Part shown: piece by piece, positions 40,354 through 51,100 of the stretch
How positions within the stretch are numbered: the first letter of the stretch is position 1
How the letters are laid out: the number at the start of each line of letters is the position of its first letter
Assembly (NCBI GenBank): GCA_949358305.1
Contig: OX442324.1
Span: forward strand, 1,849,501-1,913,500
Reading direction: 5' to 3'
DNA length: 64,000 nucleotides
Source of the DNA: Strigamia acuminata
Lineage: Eukaryota; Arthropoda; Chilopoda; Geophilomorpha; Linotaeniidae
Made by a program: the position numbers and the translations under genes
The notes under the pieces: model-generated
Databases searched by the model: none
What the model saw: the letters and a program-made list of their open reading frames with translations, nothing else
What the model was told of the DNA's origin: nothing

Positions 40354-41077
40354 ATGATAAAACATCTTTTACTAATATTATCGACACTTTTCTTGTTTAC
40401 TTGTAGTTGGTGTCAGAGTATTGCTACAAACCATGGTTTCATCAACGATTGGGCGAGTGGCAAAAAGGTAAAGTTGATTAGTGATCACCGCATTTCTTCG
40501 GATAGGTGTTGCCTTCAATTAAGAGCCACAGCCGAGACTCCAAAAATACCATTTTTTTCGCAAAATATAGTAGCTACATTCCAAAATGCCGTTTCAGGCG
40601 TTTCCCGTCGGTTCTGTTTTGCCCTCGTTTTAGTCAATTTTGTTTTTCCGAATGGGGCAAAATGACCAACCGTACAACTGGTAGCCCGCCGAACGTGACG
40701 AATGACGATCGTGGTTAACTATTTAAAAAAAATTTTTTCAGTAATACAAACTAGACATGGATGAAACGGCTAAAACGGGACTTTTGGAATGTAGCTAGTA
40801 TTATTTCCGTATTTAACGTCACGAGCGATGAACATGCATTTCATTCGTGACGTTCATACTTCGTTACATTCAACAAATGTAACAAATAAAAGCAAATTGT
40901 AATTACGGACAAAAATGGCAGTTTCGGCTCTTATTCGAAAAAATGTGCCTATAATCTGCATATGATAAAAGTTTAAATTCATAGGGATCATAAGTTAAAC
41001 ACGTGCTTGATTTATATTTTTATTCGTTTTAGGTTGATGCAAGACGGAAGTTTCCTAAATCTGTTGGTGCAGATTGA
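40354..41077 (+). CDS. Putative amidated neuropeptide precursor, 52 aa, two exons
   Basis: Exon 1 (40354-40467) encodes MIKHLLLILSTLFLFTCSWC, a typical signal peptide with a likely cleavage after Cys20, then QSIATNHGFINDWASGKK. The donor AAG|GTAAAG follows directly. The acceptor TTCGTTTTAG (ending 41032) has a strong pyrimidine tract; exon 2 (41033-41077) adds VDARRKFPKSVGAD and a TGA. An in-frame TAA lies eight codons before the ATG, fixing the start. Processing expected from known prohormone rules: N-terminal Gln to pyroglutamate, cleavage at KK, and Gly used for C-terminal amidation, giving a 15-residue peptide ending DWAS-amide. RR in exon 2 is a second dibasic site. The spacing F-x-x-x-W-x-x-amide recalls AKH/GnRH-type peptides, but the longer N-terminus does not fit well. 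I do not recognise the peptide. Confidence 0.62.
40573..40795. mobile_element. MITE in the intron of the peptide gene (TIR GCTACATTCCAAAA)
   Basis: GCTACATTCCAAAATG at the left end is mirrored by CTTTTGGAATGTAGC at the right end. Both ends are flanked by TA. The terminal sequence resembles that of the 38,323-38,449 element (GCTGCATTC), so the two may be relatives. TA duplication suggests a Tc1/mariner/pogo-type mobiliser. Confidence 0.65.
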
Positions 41078-41231
41078 ATAGAAACACGAGATGACCTGCA
41101 TACTAGTATTGCCATCAGGCCCAGCTCGGAAGTTTTGTGTGACGAGGCGAGACTTTGATTCTCACTATAAGATCTGAAGTAAAATACCCACCAGACATTG
41201 AAATAATGAATACATTTGGAAAAGATAAATG

Positions 41232-41237
41232 AATAAA
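41232..41237 (+). terminator. Polyadenylation signal of the peptide precursor gene
   Basis: AATAAA in ATGAATAAATTACTG lies 155 bp after the stop codon of the 52-residue precursor, a normal distance for a short 3' UTR. Confidence 0.55.
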
Positions 41238-41516
41238 TTACTGTAATTAATGATGTTGATTTATGAAATAATTTCTATTTCATTTTTTTATTTTTTTTAC
41301 ATTCCTACGCATTCTTTTCTTTCTTGCTCAGGTTAGAAAAATCTAGTAAGCGTTGCCCATAATAAGGTTCCCTGTGTTTGTTCTAAAGAAATAATGCTTC
41401 TGAAACACTTGTGGTACAAAAAAACGGGGCGTGTCATCAAGTGCAAAACAATCTTACTGCGATTTTGGAAACTGCGACTACATATATTTTAGGTTTAATT
41501 CCTAAGTAGGGCTAAC

Positions 41517-41596
41517 AATTTAATTCCAATAAGTGGCTTATTGATAAGTCATGATTAGGAGTGACTTATCAATAAGCCACTTATTGGAATTAAATT
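41517..41596. repeat. Near-perfect 34-bp inverted repeat with 12-nt loop
   Basis: The arm at 41517-41550 (starting AATTTAATTCCAATAAGTGG) is matched by its reverse complement at 41563-41596 with no visible mismatch. The loop is ATGATTAGGAGT. No clear target duplication is seen. It may be a very short MITE or a hairpin-forming RNA; a transposon origin is more likely in this region. Confidence 0.8.
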
Positions 41597-41856
41597 ATCA
41601 TTTTAGTGATGTAAATTACATCATTCCCTGTGGCTGGTAAAACATTTCAGCCACATCAGCCAATGACTTGCAAGAATTGTTGATAATTCAGATTATGATA
41701 AGTCAAATAATTCATTTGACTTTGAATGCACCTAATGTTTTATGACAATGTTTTTACGACAGGTTACAATTGACAATGGAATTATGGAAACTAAATACAA
41801 ACAACTTTGATGATAGTGAGTTTGTATTCAAATAAATTGCATTTGTAGAGTTTGTA

Positions 41857-42163
41857 CAGTCGTCGTCATAAAAATTGTCTCAGTCCAGCTTGATGCTCAC
41901 CTGCAGAATGAACGTTTTTGGCTGTATCCACCAGTAGTGCAAAAACTCACTGATACATTGTGACAAATTGACATTTCAATGATGTTACTCAACCATCTAA
42001 ATTCATGATGTGAAAGTGATTGAGTGACATCATTTAAATGTCAATTTGTCACAATAAATCAGTGTGTTCTTGCACTACCTGGTGGATACAGCCTAAAATG
42101 ATCATTCTGCAAGCCAGCTTCAAGCTGGACTGACAAGTGAGACAATTTTTATGACCACGACTC
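41857..42163. mobile_element. MITE with long inverted arms and TA duplication
   Basis: CAGTCGTCGTCATAAAAATT at the left end pairs with AATTTTTATGACCACGACTC at the right, each followed by TA. Inner blocks also mirror each other (TCCACCAGTAGTGCAAAAA with TTCTTGCACTACCTGGTGGA, and TGTGACAAATTGACATTT with AAATGTCAATTTGTCACA). Total 307 bp. Pogo/Tc1-like by TA target site; no coding capacity. Confidence 0.8.
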
Positions 42164-43541
42164 TACAGGACCCTCCTAACTTATTTAAGTGTCCTGGGCT
42201 AAAAATATCAGGTGCCTCTTGCTCGTTGGGATTCTGTTAGAAGATGGTAATCTTCAGGTGCCCCTCGGCTGCACCCCTTTTAACCTATTGGTTAAAGGTC
42301 ATAGGAAGAGAAATTAAAAATTTCTCTCTTTAAAATAACCTTTAAAAAGGTTATGTAACATTTTTAACTGTTCAACTTACGGGATGTTGTTTAAAAGTAG
42401 TTAAACTTCGAACCGAGCAGTAATTGTTTCGCCATTACAATTTTCAAAAGTTTATAAATAGTGTCACTAGGTGGCGTTATTTACACGTCATCAACAACAA
42501 ACAAGCGCGTAAATTCAAGCGCTGATTCGCGATTTTAGCAAGTTTTCATGTGATAGTGAGGAAGGAGATGTTGATTTGCATGTTTTAACTATACTGTGGT
42601 GCCATGTATGTTTTTAGCTACAAAATCAATGTTTTTAGCTACAAAGTTGATGTTAAGTCAATGTCTTTAGCTTCAAAAATAGGTGTTTTTGCCACTTTTG
42701 ATCTATACAGGGTGTATCAGAATTCATGTTACACAGAAATAGGCGGTATAGAGGGGGACTAGGAGATCACATTTCCACTAATCAAAAATTCAAAAAAAAA
42801 TTTTTCACTTAGTCATAGCCCCAAAAACAATGGAAGATTTATTTCAAATATCGCGCGTCACGCATATGATATCGCCCATGTTTGCCAGGTTAAAACGCAA
42901 TTCTCAAATGAAATCACACAAACGAATTATTTGAATGCTAAAGAATGACAAAAAAAACCCAAAAATCCGGGAAAACTAAAACAAATCTTTAACAGAGTCA
43001 GAATGAATAATTCAGTCGCTACCAGCTATGCATTGATGCACATGGTGGACATGTAGAGTTACTCTTGTAATAAACTTCTGCTGTTGGCTACCGATTGTGT
43101 GTTTTTAATAATTATCTAAATACTAATAATAATAATAATAATTTTATAAAATTAATTTTCCATTTGAAATAAAAAAATTACTTACTTCAGCTAATTTGTT
43201 TTTTTAATTTTGCACTCGCAGCTACACCACGCATTTTCTCCAAATTTTCCGCCCCAATATTATCCATAAAAAACAGCATCGCGCCCGACTACATACTGTA
43301 TTTTCCAGCAACCTCTGTCTGATCTGACCCATATAAACAGTGATAACATGAATATATCATTTCAACAAACATTTCACTAATTCGTCCGTAGTCTCCTCAT
43401 CTCGTTCATTGAGTGTCTGCGAACTTAAAAACTTGACAACCGTGACAATATCGATCGGCCGTTTTGAAATGCCCCATCAGTTCGTCCTTAGTCTTCAGCT
43501 ATTTAAATTACACAGAGTATAATTTTAAAATTTGATAGAGT

Positions 43542-43974
43542 TTAATTCAAAGATAAAGATCGAAACTTGCTTGCCTCCGAAATTAAGCGTCTTGTACGTG
43601 GTGTAACGAGTCTAATCTGTTGTAAATTATACACGTTTTCCTTGTCCAACATTTCCAGCAAACGCTGCGTGTCTGCCCAATTATATTTGTCCACAATGAA
43701 TGGAAATACAAGTAACTTGACTATATTTTGCGTTGATTTTTTTCAACCATTTACATATACCAGCTACTTTGTACCCTGCACCACCGCTCAGACAAAGCAA
43801 ATTTCCGCTTTCTTTCGCTTTAATTGTGTCGAACCATTTCACCATTTCAATTTGGTTCCAATCCTTTTCGTCGTAGCAATGTGATAATGTGTGGAAAAGA
43901 AAGACGCCAGCACTCGCCAACAACGTACGTGTCGCAAGTAAAACAAGCAGTAGTAATACGCGTGTCTCTCTCAT
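43542..43974 (-). CDS. Possible small secreted protein, two exons, 126 aa
   Basis: The minus-strand ATG at 43974 opens MRETRVLLLLVLLATRTLLA, a convincing hydrophobic signal peptide, then VFLFHTLSHCYDEKDWNQIE and a segment ending SGGAGYK at 43768. A 52-nt candidate intron (43767-43716, GTAGCT to TCAAG) joins it in frame to 43715-43542, reading LLVFPFIVDKYNWADTQRLL and ending with TAA. The second exon is open for 57 codons with a balanced composition that looks coding. The intron is slightly shorter than the smallest confirmed intron here (56 bp) and an alternative 40-nt intron is possible. No family recognised. It could instead be part of a larger gene whose other exons I cannot see. Confidence 0.35.
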
Positions 43975-44179
43975 GTCTCGTTGAGCGAAACAGCAGCCAC
44001 GGACCGTGGGATACGGATTGGAACTTTCGTTTATTCTACTTAATATGTTTGATCTTGATGCCGCTATGGTTTTTCGGTTTTCTGTTTCTGATTTGGAAAT
44101 TAAATAAAATTTTGCAGAAATAATTACGGTTAGGACTGGTGAATGAGCTTTTGTAAGGAGTTGCTTCTGTACGGCTGTT

Positions 44180-44576
44180 TTAGAGGAGACTGATTGTGCG
44201 GAAGGAAACGTTGCTACGGCGTCTGGGTTTTTGTAATCTTCTTTCAACAGGACGGCGCCTGCGTTTATTCGATCGATCTAATGGGTGCCGTAATCTCTCT
44301 CGAACGATGAATTGGCAAAGTAGTTTCGCTTTGCGGGAGTTGTTGAATTGCGTCGCTTCGACGACGAGATCGAGCATCCGTTTGAGCGCCGGCTCGATGT
44401 TCGAGTCGGTCAGTCGGGCGGCGATTGGATCGAGTAAATGTTGTTGCATTCGCGCTTGCATTCGCGTGATCATCGACGATTATGTCGAATCGAAGGAGCT
44501 TTGTATGCCTATCCCCGCCAAACGAAAGCCCAAGTCGATGTCCAAAGACGAGGACGTTACGCTGCTGTTCATGTAA
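44180..44576. other. GC-richer block open on both strands, coding strand undecided
   Basis: This block has far more CpG and GC than its surroundings. On the minus strand 44473-44180 reads an open frame with helix-like content (MQQHLLDPIAARLTDSNIEP and onward, ending in basic RRR stretches). On the plus strand 44196-44576 is also open and ends AKRKPKSMSKDEDVTLLFM. One may be a real exon and the other its shadow. The unusual composition next to AT-rich sequence supports some constrained or transferred origin. No family recognised. Confidence 0.3.
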
Positions 44577-44689
44577 TGTTCATGTAATGCTCGAATAATT
44601 CGGATAACCGTGGTTTGCAGAGTGCTTTCTTTGATCGAAATTGCGCGCACGCTGCGAGTCGGGTATTAGATACCGGTACGTTCCGTCTT

Positions 44690-44865
44690 CGGTTGATTCT
44701 TGGATTTGCAGTTGATTCTTGGATTTGCAGTTGATTTCTGGATTTACAGTTGATTTCTGGATTTGCAGTTGATTTCTGGATTTACAGTTGATTTCTGGAT
44801 TTGCAGTTGATTTCTGGATTTGCAGTTGATTTCTGAATTTTCAGATAATTTCTGGATTTCCGTAC
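44690..44865. repeat. 18-19 bp minisatellite
   Basis: About nine copies of TTGATTTCTGGATTTGCAG and close variants (TTGATTCTTGGATTTGCAG, ACAG for GCAG). Confidence 0.85.
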
Positions 44866-44929
44866 GATTTAAAAACTAATAGAACGCTGCATGCGCATTC
44901 AACGCAGTATTAAATACAACGCAGGTCTA

Positions 44930-45412
44930 AATTGAACAAAACGACTGAATTCAATATTTAAATTAAACAAAACGACTGAATTCAATATTTAAATTAAACT
45001 AAACGACTGAATTCAATATTTAAATTAAACAAAACAACTGAATTCAATATTTAAATTTGTAGGTATTTTGCAGCAATTAGTAATACTGTTATTTTTGTTT
45101 TGGATTTCGACACCAGATGGTGCCACCTTTTGTATTATTATTTGTTGTTTCTTTTTTTTGTCTTTCAAAGAGGAGAGTTATTGCTATACTGCTTGTGAAT
45201 TATTAGAATTCAAAATTAAATTGAACAAAAAGACTGAATTTTATATTTAAATTGACAAAACGACTGAATTCAATGTTTAAATTGAACAAAACGAGTGAAA
45301 TAAATGTGTAAATTGATCAAAAAGACTGAACTAAATGTCTAAATTGAACAAAAAGACGGAAATAAATGTCTAAATTGAACAAAAAGGCTAAAATTAATGT
45401 CTAAATTGTTAG
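44930..45412. repeat. ~32-bp minisatellite, split by a unique 140-bp insert
   Basis: Units of AAACAAAACGACTGAATTCA plus ATATTTAAATT occur four times at 44,930-45,060 and again, more diverged, at 45,205-45,412. The intervening 45,061-45,200 is unlike the unit. Confidence 0.8.
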
Positions 45413-47496
45413 ATGATAACGTGTGGTCAATACTGCAGTGATCATTAGCGCGTCGACGCTATATCATACAAGATCACCCGCAGCATCCACATTAACCAAT
45501 TAGCGATTATTGCATAATTAGAATTTATACCACTGTAATTGAATGAATAAACACTTGTTAATATGTTACTTCATGTGCCCATTGTTTCAACATGAAATGT
45601 AAGGAACGCTAAAAAAATTGTGAAGAAAATCTAGATTCTTTCAATAGAGCATTTACGGTTTTGATGCTCTTGCAGCAATGGTTTCGTTGTTGATCCATTT
45701 TGCTAATGACTTCAGAACACGCATGCCATTTGTGAAAAATGTTTGATGTTTCATCGCTCACATCCAGATGGCAGCAGCAGAAGCCTTCAGCCACTTTCTA
45801 TTGCATGGCAAAGCAAGCCAACATGCACGGCCGAGCAAACGATAAAACTTGAGATGAGTATTGCATGAGCGTCTATACAGTCTTCATTTTTTTCTCCTTA
45901 TGAGCCCTTGGTTGGTTATTCACGTTTCTACATTAGCTTTGACCTCTACTTTGCATATTATTGCAAAGAGAATAACTGACTTCTCTTTTCATTTTCTAAA
46001 AATAAAATAAATAAGAAATACAATGGTGAGATATCAATGTACTTTAGTAACACGCATGACGCATTCATTGAAATAATGTTTTATTTTGGTTACAATGAAC
46101 AGGAATACATTTAGTATAACTACTTGAATATTTTTCGTGAGAAATTAACGTTCGTCGGTATTAATATTACAAATATAACGTACCGTACAGTATAGAGTAA
46201 AAAAATATAATATAATTTAATATATTTCATAGAACATACGATTAACTGTTGGGAATTATTTTGTTTAAGCGAGGTTAGGTTTTCCTGACATCAGGCAGAC
46301 ATTGCTTATTTTAAATGGCAAAAGACTTTTAGTCAATAGGTAATATTGTTTTGGCTTTTTAGATTGAAAAGTTGGTTAAATTATCAACACCGCAATAAGA
46401 TAGTCAAACAGACTTTAACATTGCAAATGATGTGAGCAACACTAAATGAGTCCTGGCAAGACAAATTGACAGCACTGTTGTAGGTGAAAGAGGTTATTCC
46501 ATATATATTTTGTTGAAAGATTGCAACCAAAAGCTGCATACAAGTGTAATAGTTGAGTTGGACATTTTATTAATTCAGCAATTAATTCAGCGCACATGTG
46601 CAAAAGTCTAGATGCATCATTTTTTGTTGTTGTTATTATATCGGTATAAAAATGTACCTATTGTATTCCTTTTTAATAACATACTCATATTTTGAGAATA
46701 TGCTGAGAAAATAGAAGATTTTCGTAATTTTTCTTTAAATTTTTATGGCTAAGGCATAAAAGTGCCAATGGATCTCTGTAAAACACGTGTTAAAGAAGGG
46801 AACTGGTATGAAGGTGATAAGAAGGGGAAAATTTTTTCTTCATGTCAGCATGATTCAGCTTATAACGATGTGGGTAACAGGTTGGGGGAAAGAAGCTGCA
46901 AAATGAGTGGTTGGCATAAGGTTTATAGGCACTGACTCATCCAAAGTCTTGATGAATGTTGAGCAGAAGCTGCAAGTGATGGAATGTGAGCACTGAACAC
47001 TGAGCACTGAACACTAACTGGTATTGATTTTCTTGAAACCTACGGTAATACTAATAAATGTACATTTTTAAATAAATAATAACTATCCTATCACCAAGAT
47101 TTTTATGAAATCATCAGAGATTCAAAATGATGCTACAATGATAGATTTCTTTCATTTCTTGTCTCAATCAAATCAACAAATAAACTAATATGATTATTTT
47201 TTGTTTCAACTTGGCACAGATAAATGTACTAGAACTATTGTATTCAACAATAAAATTTTAAAATGTAAAGGTTGGTGAAGGTGGAATCCAGGAGTTATCT
47301 GAAAATATGGCGTATTATACGCCGCGTATACAATATATTGATCAAACAGTTGAGTGTCTTCTTACATCATGATTTTTGATAATGTTATTATTATTATTAT
47401 TATTGCGATAAAATGGACTTTTCTTATTGGATAAAATTGGAAATATAGTTCAACGATATTGTATACTGTAATGTGAAAATTTATCAAAGTTGCGAA
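45413..47496. other. Non-coding stretch upstream of the copia element
   Basis: AT-rich with no supported exon. An (ATT)n run lies near 47,385-47,404 and a short palindrome GCGTATTATACGC near 47,309. Confidence 0.45.
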
Positions 47497-47501
47497 TTTT
47501 T

Positions 47502-47840
47502 TGTTGGGATATTTGATGTGGAAAATCACCACTTGATGTCATTGTGTAATCAGTGTAGTTTGAGTTTTTTATATCCTGTGGTGACACTCCTACCATATAT
47601 GGAGTGAACATCCTTCCTGTGTTTTTCCCCACTCATTCACTTGATGTAGAACAGTGAGGTTGCTCTAAACCAGGGCCGTTTCTACCTATGAGGCGAAGAG
47701 GCGGCCGCCAGGTGGCCATGCCTTGGTAAAGTTACTTACCACGGCATGGCCACCTGGCGGCCGCCTCTTCGCCTCATAGGTAGAAACGGCCCTGCTCTAA
47801 ACTGTATTAAACTTCAACCGTTTTTACTTGATTCATAACA
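47502..47840 (+). repeat. 5' LTR of the copia element, interrupted by a MITE
   Basis: 339 bp, made of 207 bp of LTR plus a 124-bp insertion and its 8-bp duplication. With the insertion removed it matches the 3' LTR at every position I compared. TG...CA termini. An ATTAAA polyadenylation-type hexamer lies near the LTR end, just after the insertion point. Confidence 0.96.
47671..47794. mobile_element. hAT-like MITE inside the 5' LTR
   Basis: A 124-bp near-perfect palindrome with termini CAGGGCCGTTTCTACC and GGTAGAAACGGCCCTG. It is flanked by an 8-bp direct duplication CTCTAAAC (47663-47670 and 47795-47802), and the empty site is preserved in the 3' LTR. Eight-bp duplication and CAGGG ends are typical of the hAT superfamily. 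It has no coding capacity and must be mobilised in trans. Confidence 0.95.
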
Positions 47841-47842
47841 AA

Positions 47843-47854
47843 TGGTAGCAGAGA
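47843..47854 (+). promoter_or_regulatory. Primer binding site of the copia element
   Basis: TGGTAGCAGAG begins two bases after the 5' LTR and is complementary to the 3' CCA end of eukaryotic initiator methionine tRNA, the usual first-strand primer for copia-type elements. Confidence 0.85.
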
Positions 47855-48149
47855 GGATGTTGAACAATCATCAGCCACATTGAATTGATGAAAAACGGTA
47901 TTGAGACCGAAAAACAAGAAGATTTGAGCAGATTCGAGGCGACGTTGAGAGCAACCACGAGGCGAAAATCGAGAGCAACGCCGCGCCATCTTGAAGAGCA
48001 CGATACAAGACGACGAGAAACAACTTTAACAAAGACTGTGAGCAACAATTCGATTCGAGGTGAATTAAACAATATTGAGATTGTGCCACAGAACCGAGAC
48101 GGAGGAAAAAGTTGAACAATACGTGCAAATTGAGACGAAACCAACAAAG

Positions 48150-51100
48150 ATGAGCGATACCGGTAATTGGAGCTTGGCTAACATTGAGCCATTAAATGAT
48201 GCGAATTATTTCCTATGGGAATCAAGAGTGGAGGGAATCCTCAGAGCCAAGAAATTGTGGAAAGAAGTAATTGTAGGAGCCGAACCGCAACGTGGAGTTC
48301 AAGGAGAAGCGGATTTTGCCGCAAAAGAGAAAACTTGGGACGAATGGGACGATAAAAACGCGGCGGCCCACTTTACGATGATCAGCACCATGACGGCACC
48401 ACAAGTTTTGAAATACTCAAACACAAAAGGTGCAAAGGCACTTTGGGATTTGGTGAAAACAAATATGGCGGCAAAAACCCAAGAATTGCAAATAAGAAGT
48501 GCCTGCGAGTTGACACAGCTAAAGATGAATAACAAAGAAGATGTAGACACGTACATGAACAGGGCCGAAGCCATAATTAACCGCTGTGCGAAACTTGGCA
48601 AAAAGATAGATGACTATGAATGCAAGTTTTATGTGACGAAAGGACTGAGACGAGAGTTTGACGCGAATGTGCGCGCAATTGAAGTGCAGGCGGATTTAGA
48701 CATGACAAAAATATGCGACATACTAAAATTGGAAGAAGGTCGAATTTCAACTAGAAAAGAAGAGAAAAATACGACAACGAATGAAACCGCACTCAAAACA
48801 CGTGAGAGAGGGCAGAAGCCAAAGCGCACATGCTTCAACTGTGGCCGTGGAGGACACATGGCAAGAGAATGCTACAGTGAGGCAAAATGTTACAACTGCC
48901 AGGAGTTTGGTCACTTATCGAAAGATTGTTCGAAACCCAAACGAGAGTTTAAAAGTGGCGACTCAAGAGGACGTGGTCGAGGCAGAGGCGGTCAGCGAGG
49001 TCGCGGCAGAGGAAAAAGCGAAATATCAATGACGGCGTACGAGGAAAAGCCTGAATTCACACTTATGACGTACGAAATGGATGAAAACACCAATGATGAA
49101 GAAACGAATGAAGAACCAAACGAAGAAAACGATTGGGTGTTGGATTCCGGAGCAACAAGCCACATGACGGCGCTGGATGCAAAACATTTTGACACATTTG
49201 ATGAGGATGAGAAGAATATTGGAATGGCCAAAAAGGGAAAAAGCATGAAGTCGATTGGAACGGGCGAGATTGTGCTCGAACACGACGGGAAAAATTCCAG
49301 ATTGAAGAAAGTGTTGTGCGTACCACAAATTGGAAGCAATTTGTTGTCAGTACCGAAAATAGTCGATAATGGACTAAAAGTCACATTCTCCAAAACGAGC
49401 GCAACAATTGACGATGAGAATGGAGAAGAAGTTATGACGGTACCAAGAAAAGGAGACATGTTTGTGTTACGGGCCAACATAAAAGAAAATGAGAAGTCTT
49501 ATAAAGCGGAGGAAAAAGACAACAATTGGCACGTGAGATTGGGACACCTGAATTACAACACCCTGAGAGAGATGAAAAATGAAGAACTAGCATACGGCAT
49601 AGAAATTAGCAGCAAAGGTGGCGCCGTGTGTGAACCATGCATCGCGGGAAAGATGAAAAAGACGTCGCACAAGTCGGTAACAGACCGCCAATCGTCAAGC
49701 ATAATGGAATTATGGCACATTGACCTAATTGGACCAATCAGACCAGAATCTCGAGGAGGCGCAAACTATATAATGACTGTAGTGGACGATTGGAGTAGGA
49801 TGCTAATGATTAAGACGTTAAATGCAAAAAGCGACGCGAAGGAGAAGTTAACAGAACTTATCATTGGGATGGAAAGACAGACTGACAAAAAACTGAAAAA
49901 ACTACGAAGCGACAATGGCGGCGAGTTCTTGTCCAAGAGTATGAAAGAATGGACGACAAAAAGGGGCATTGAACATCAGCTGACCACAGCATTCAACCCG
50001 GCTAGCGATGGCGTCGCGGAACGCGCGAACCGGACAATACTTGAGATGTTGAGAGCAATTTTGAAAGATTGCAAACTGCCAAAGATTTTTTGGGCGGAGT
50101 GCGCATCGACAGTGGCACACATCCGCAACCGATGCAAATCGTCAGTCCATGGACGCACACCATTTGAGATATGGTTTGGGAGGAAGCCAAATTTAAAATA
50201 TTTGAGAAGATTTGGATGTATAGCATATGTGCTAATTAAGGACCACAAGCGAAAGAAATTGGATCCCAAGGCGGAAAAAGCAATATTCATTGGATACTCG
50301 AATACAAGGAAGGCGTATCGAATTTACCATCCGGAAAACGATTCGATAAGCGAAGAAATTGACGTGAAATTTGACGAGAGCAAACTTGGCGCAGATTTGC
50401 TGAATGGAGAAATCAAAGACGATGAAGAAATTGAAACAGTCAAAATCGATCTGAACTGCGAAGAAAATGAAGGCGAATCAGACGATGCCGAGGATGAAGA
50501 GCAAAACGAGATAAATGAAGAAGAGGAGGAAACAAATGAACCAGAGGACAACGCGGAAGAAAATGACGATCAAGATAAACGTGCCGAACCACCACAGAGA
50601 GGACGACCGGCAGGAGTGACCAGAGAAATGAAATTGGTCGCAGATACGATGCAAAGAGAGGAACGTGAACGACAGTTGGTCGCCCAAGGAGCACGTAGAT
50701 CAGAGAGAATTAAGACGAAGCAAATGGCATTACTAGTAGAAGAGATTCTAACACCGAAAAATTTCCACGAAGCAAGAAACTCCCATCACGCGACAGACTG
50801 GAAAGCTGCGATGGATGACGAGATGAGCTCGATGAAACAACACGGAGTGTGGAAAATTGGAAAATTGCCAAAAGGAAAGAAGGCGGTGAAATCCAAGTGG
50901 GTTTACAAAGTCAAGTTAAATTCCGAAGGAGAACCGGAAAGATTCCGAGCAAGACTAGTAGCCACTGGATACTCGCAGAAATTCGGGGACGATTACGAGA
51001 TGACCTTTGCCCCGGTTATACGAATAGAGACTCTCAGAATGCTGATTAATGTAGCAGCAAAAATAAACAGACCATTAAAACAACATGATGTCAAAGCCGC

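Larger units (their letters stand above)
41238..43541. other. Non-coding stretch with MITEs
   Basis: Apart from the elements at 41517-41596 and 41857-42163, I see a CAGGGTGTATCAGAATTC-type transposon end near 42,715, an (AAT)n run near 43,120-43,140 and AT-rich unique sequence. No supported exon. Confidence 0.5.
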
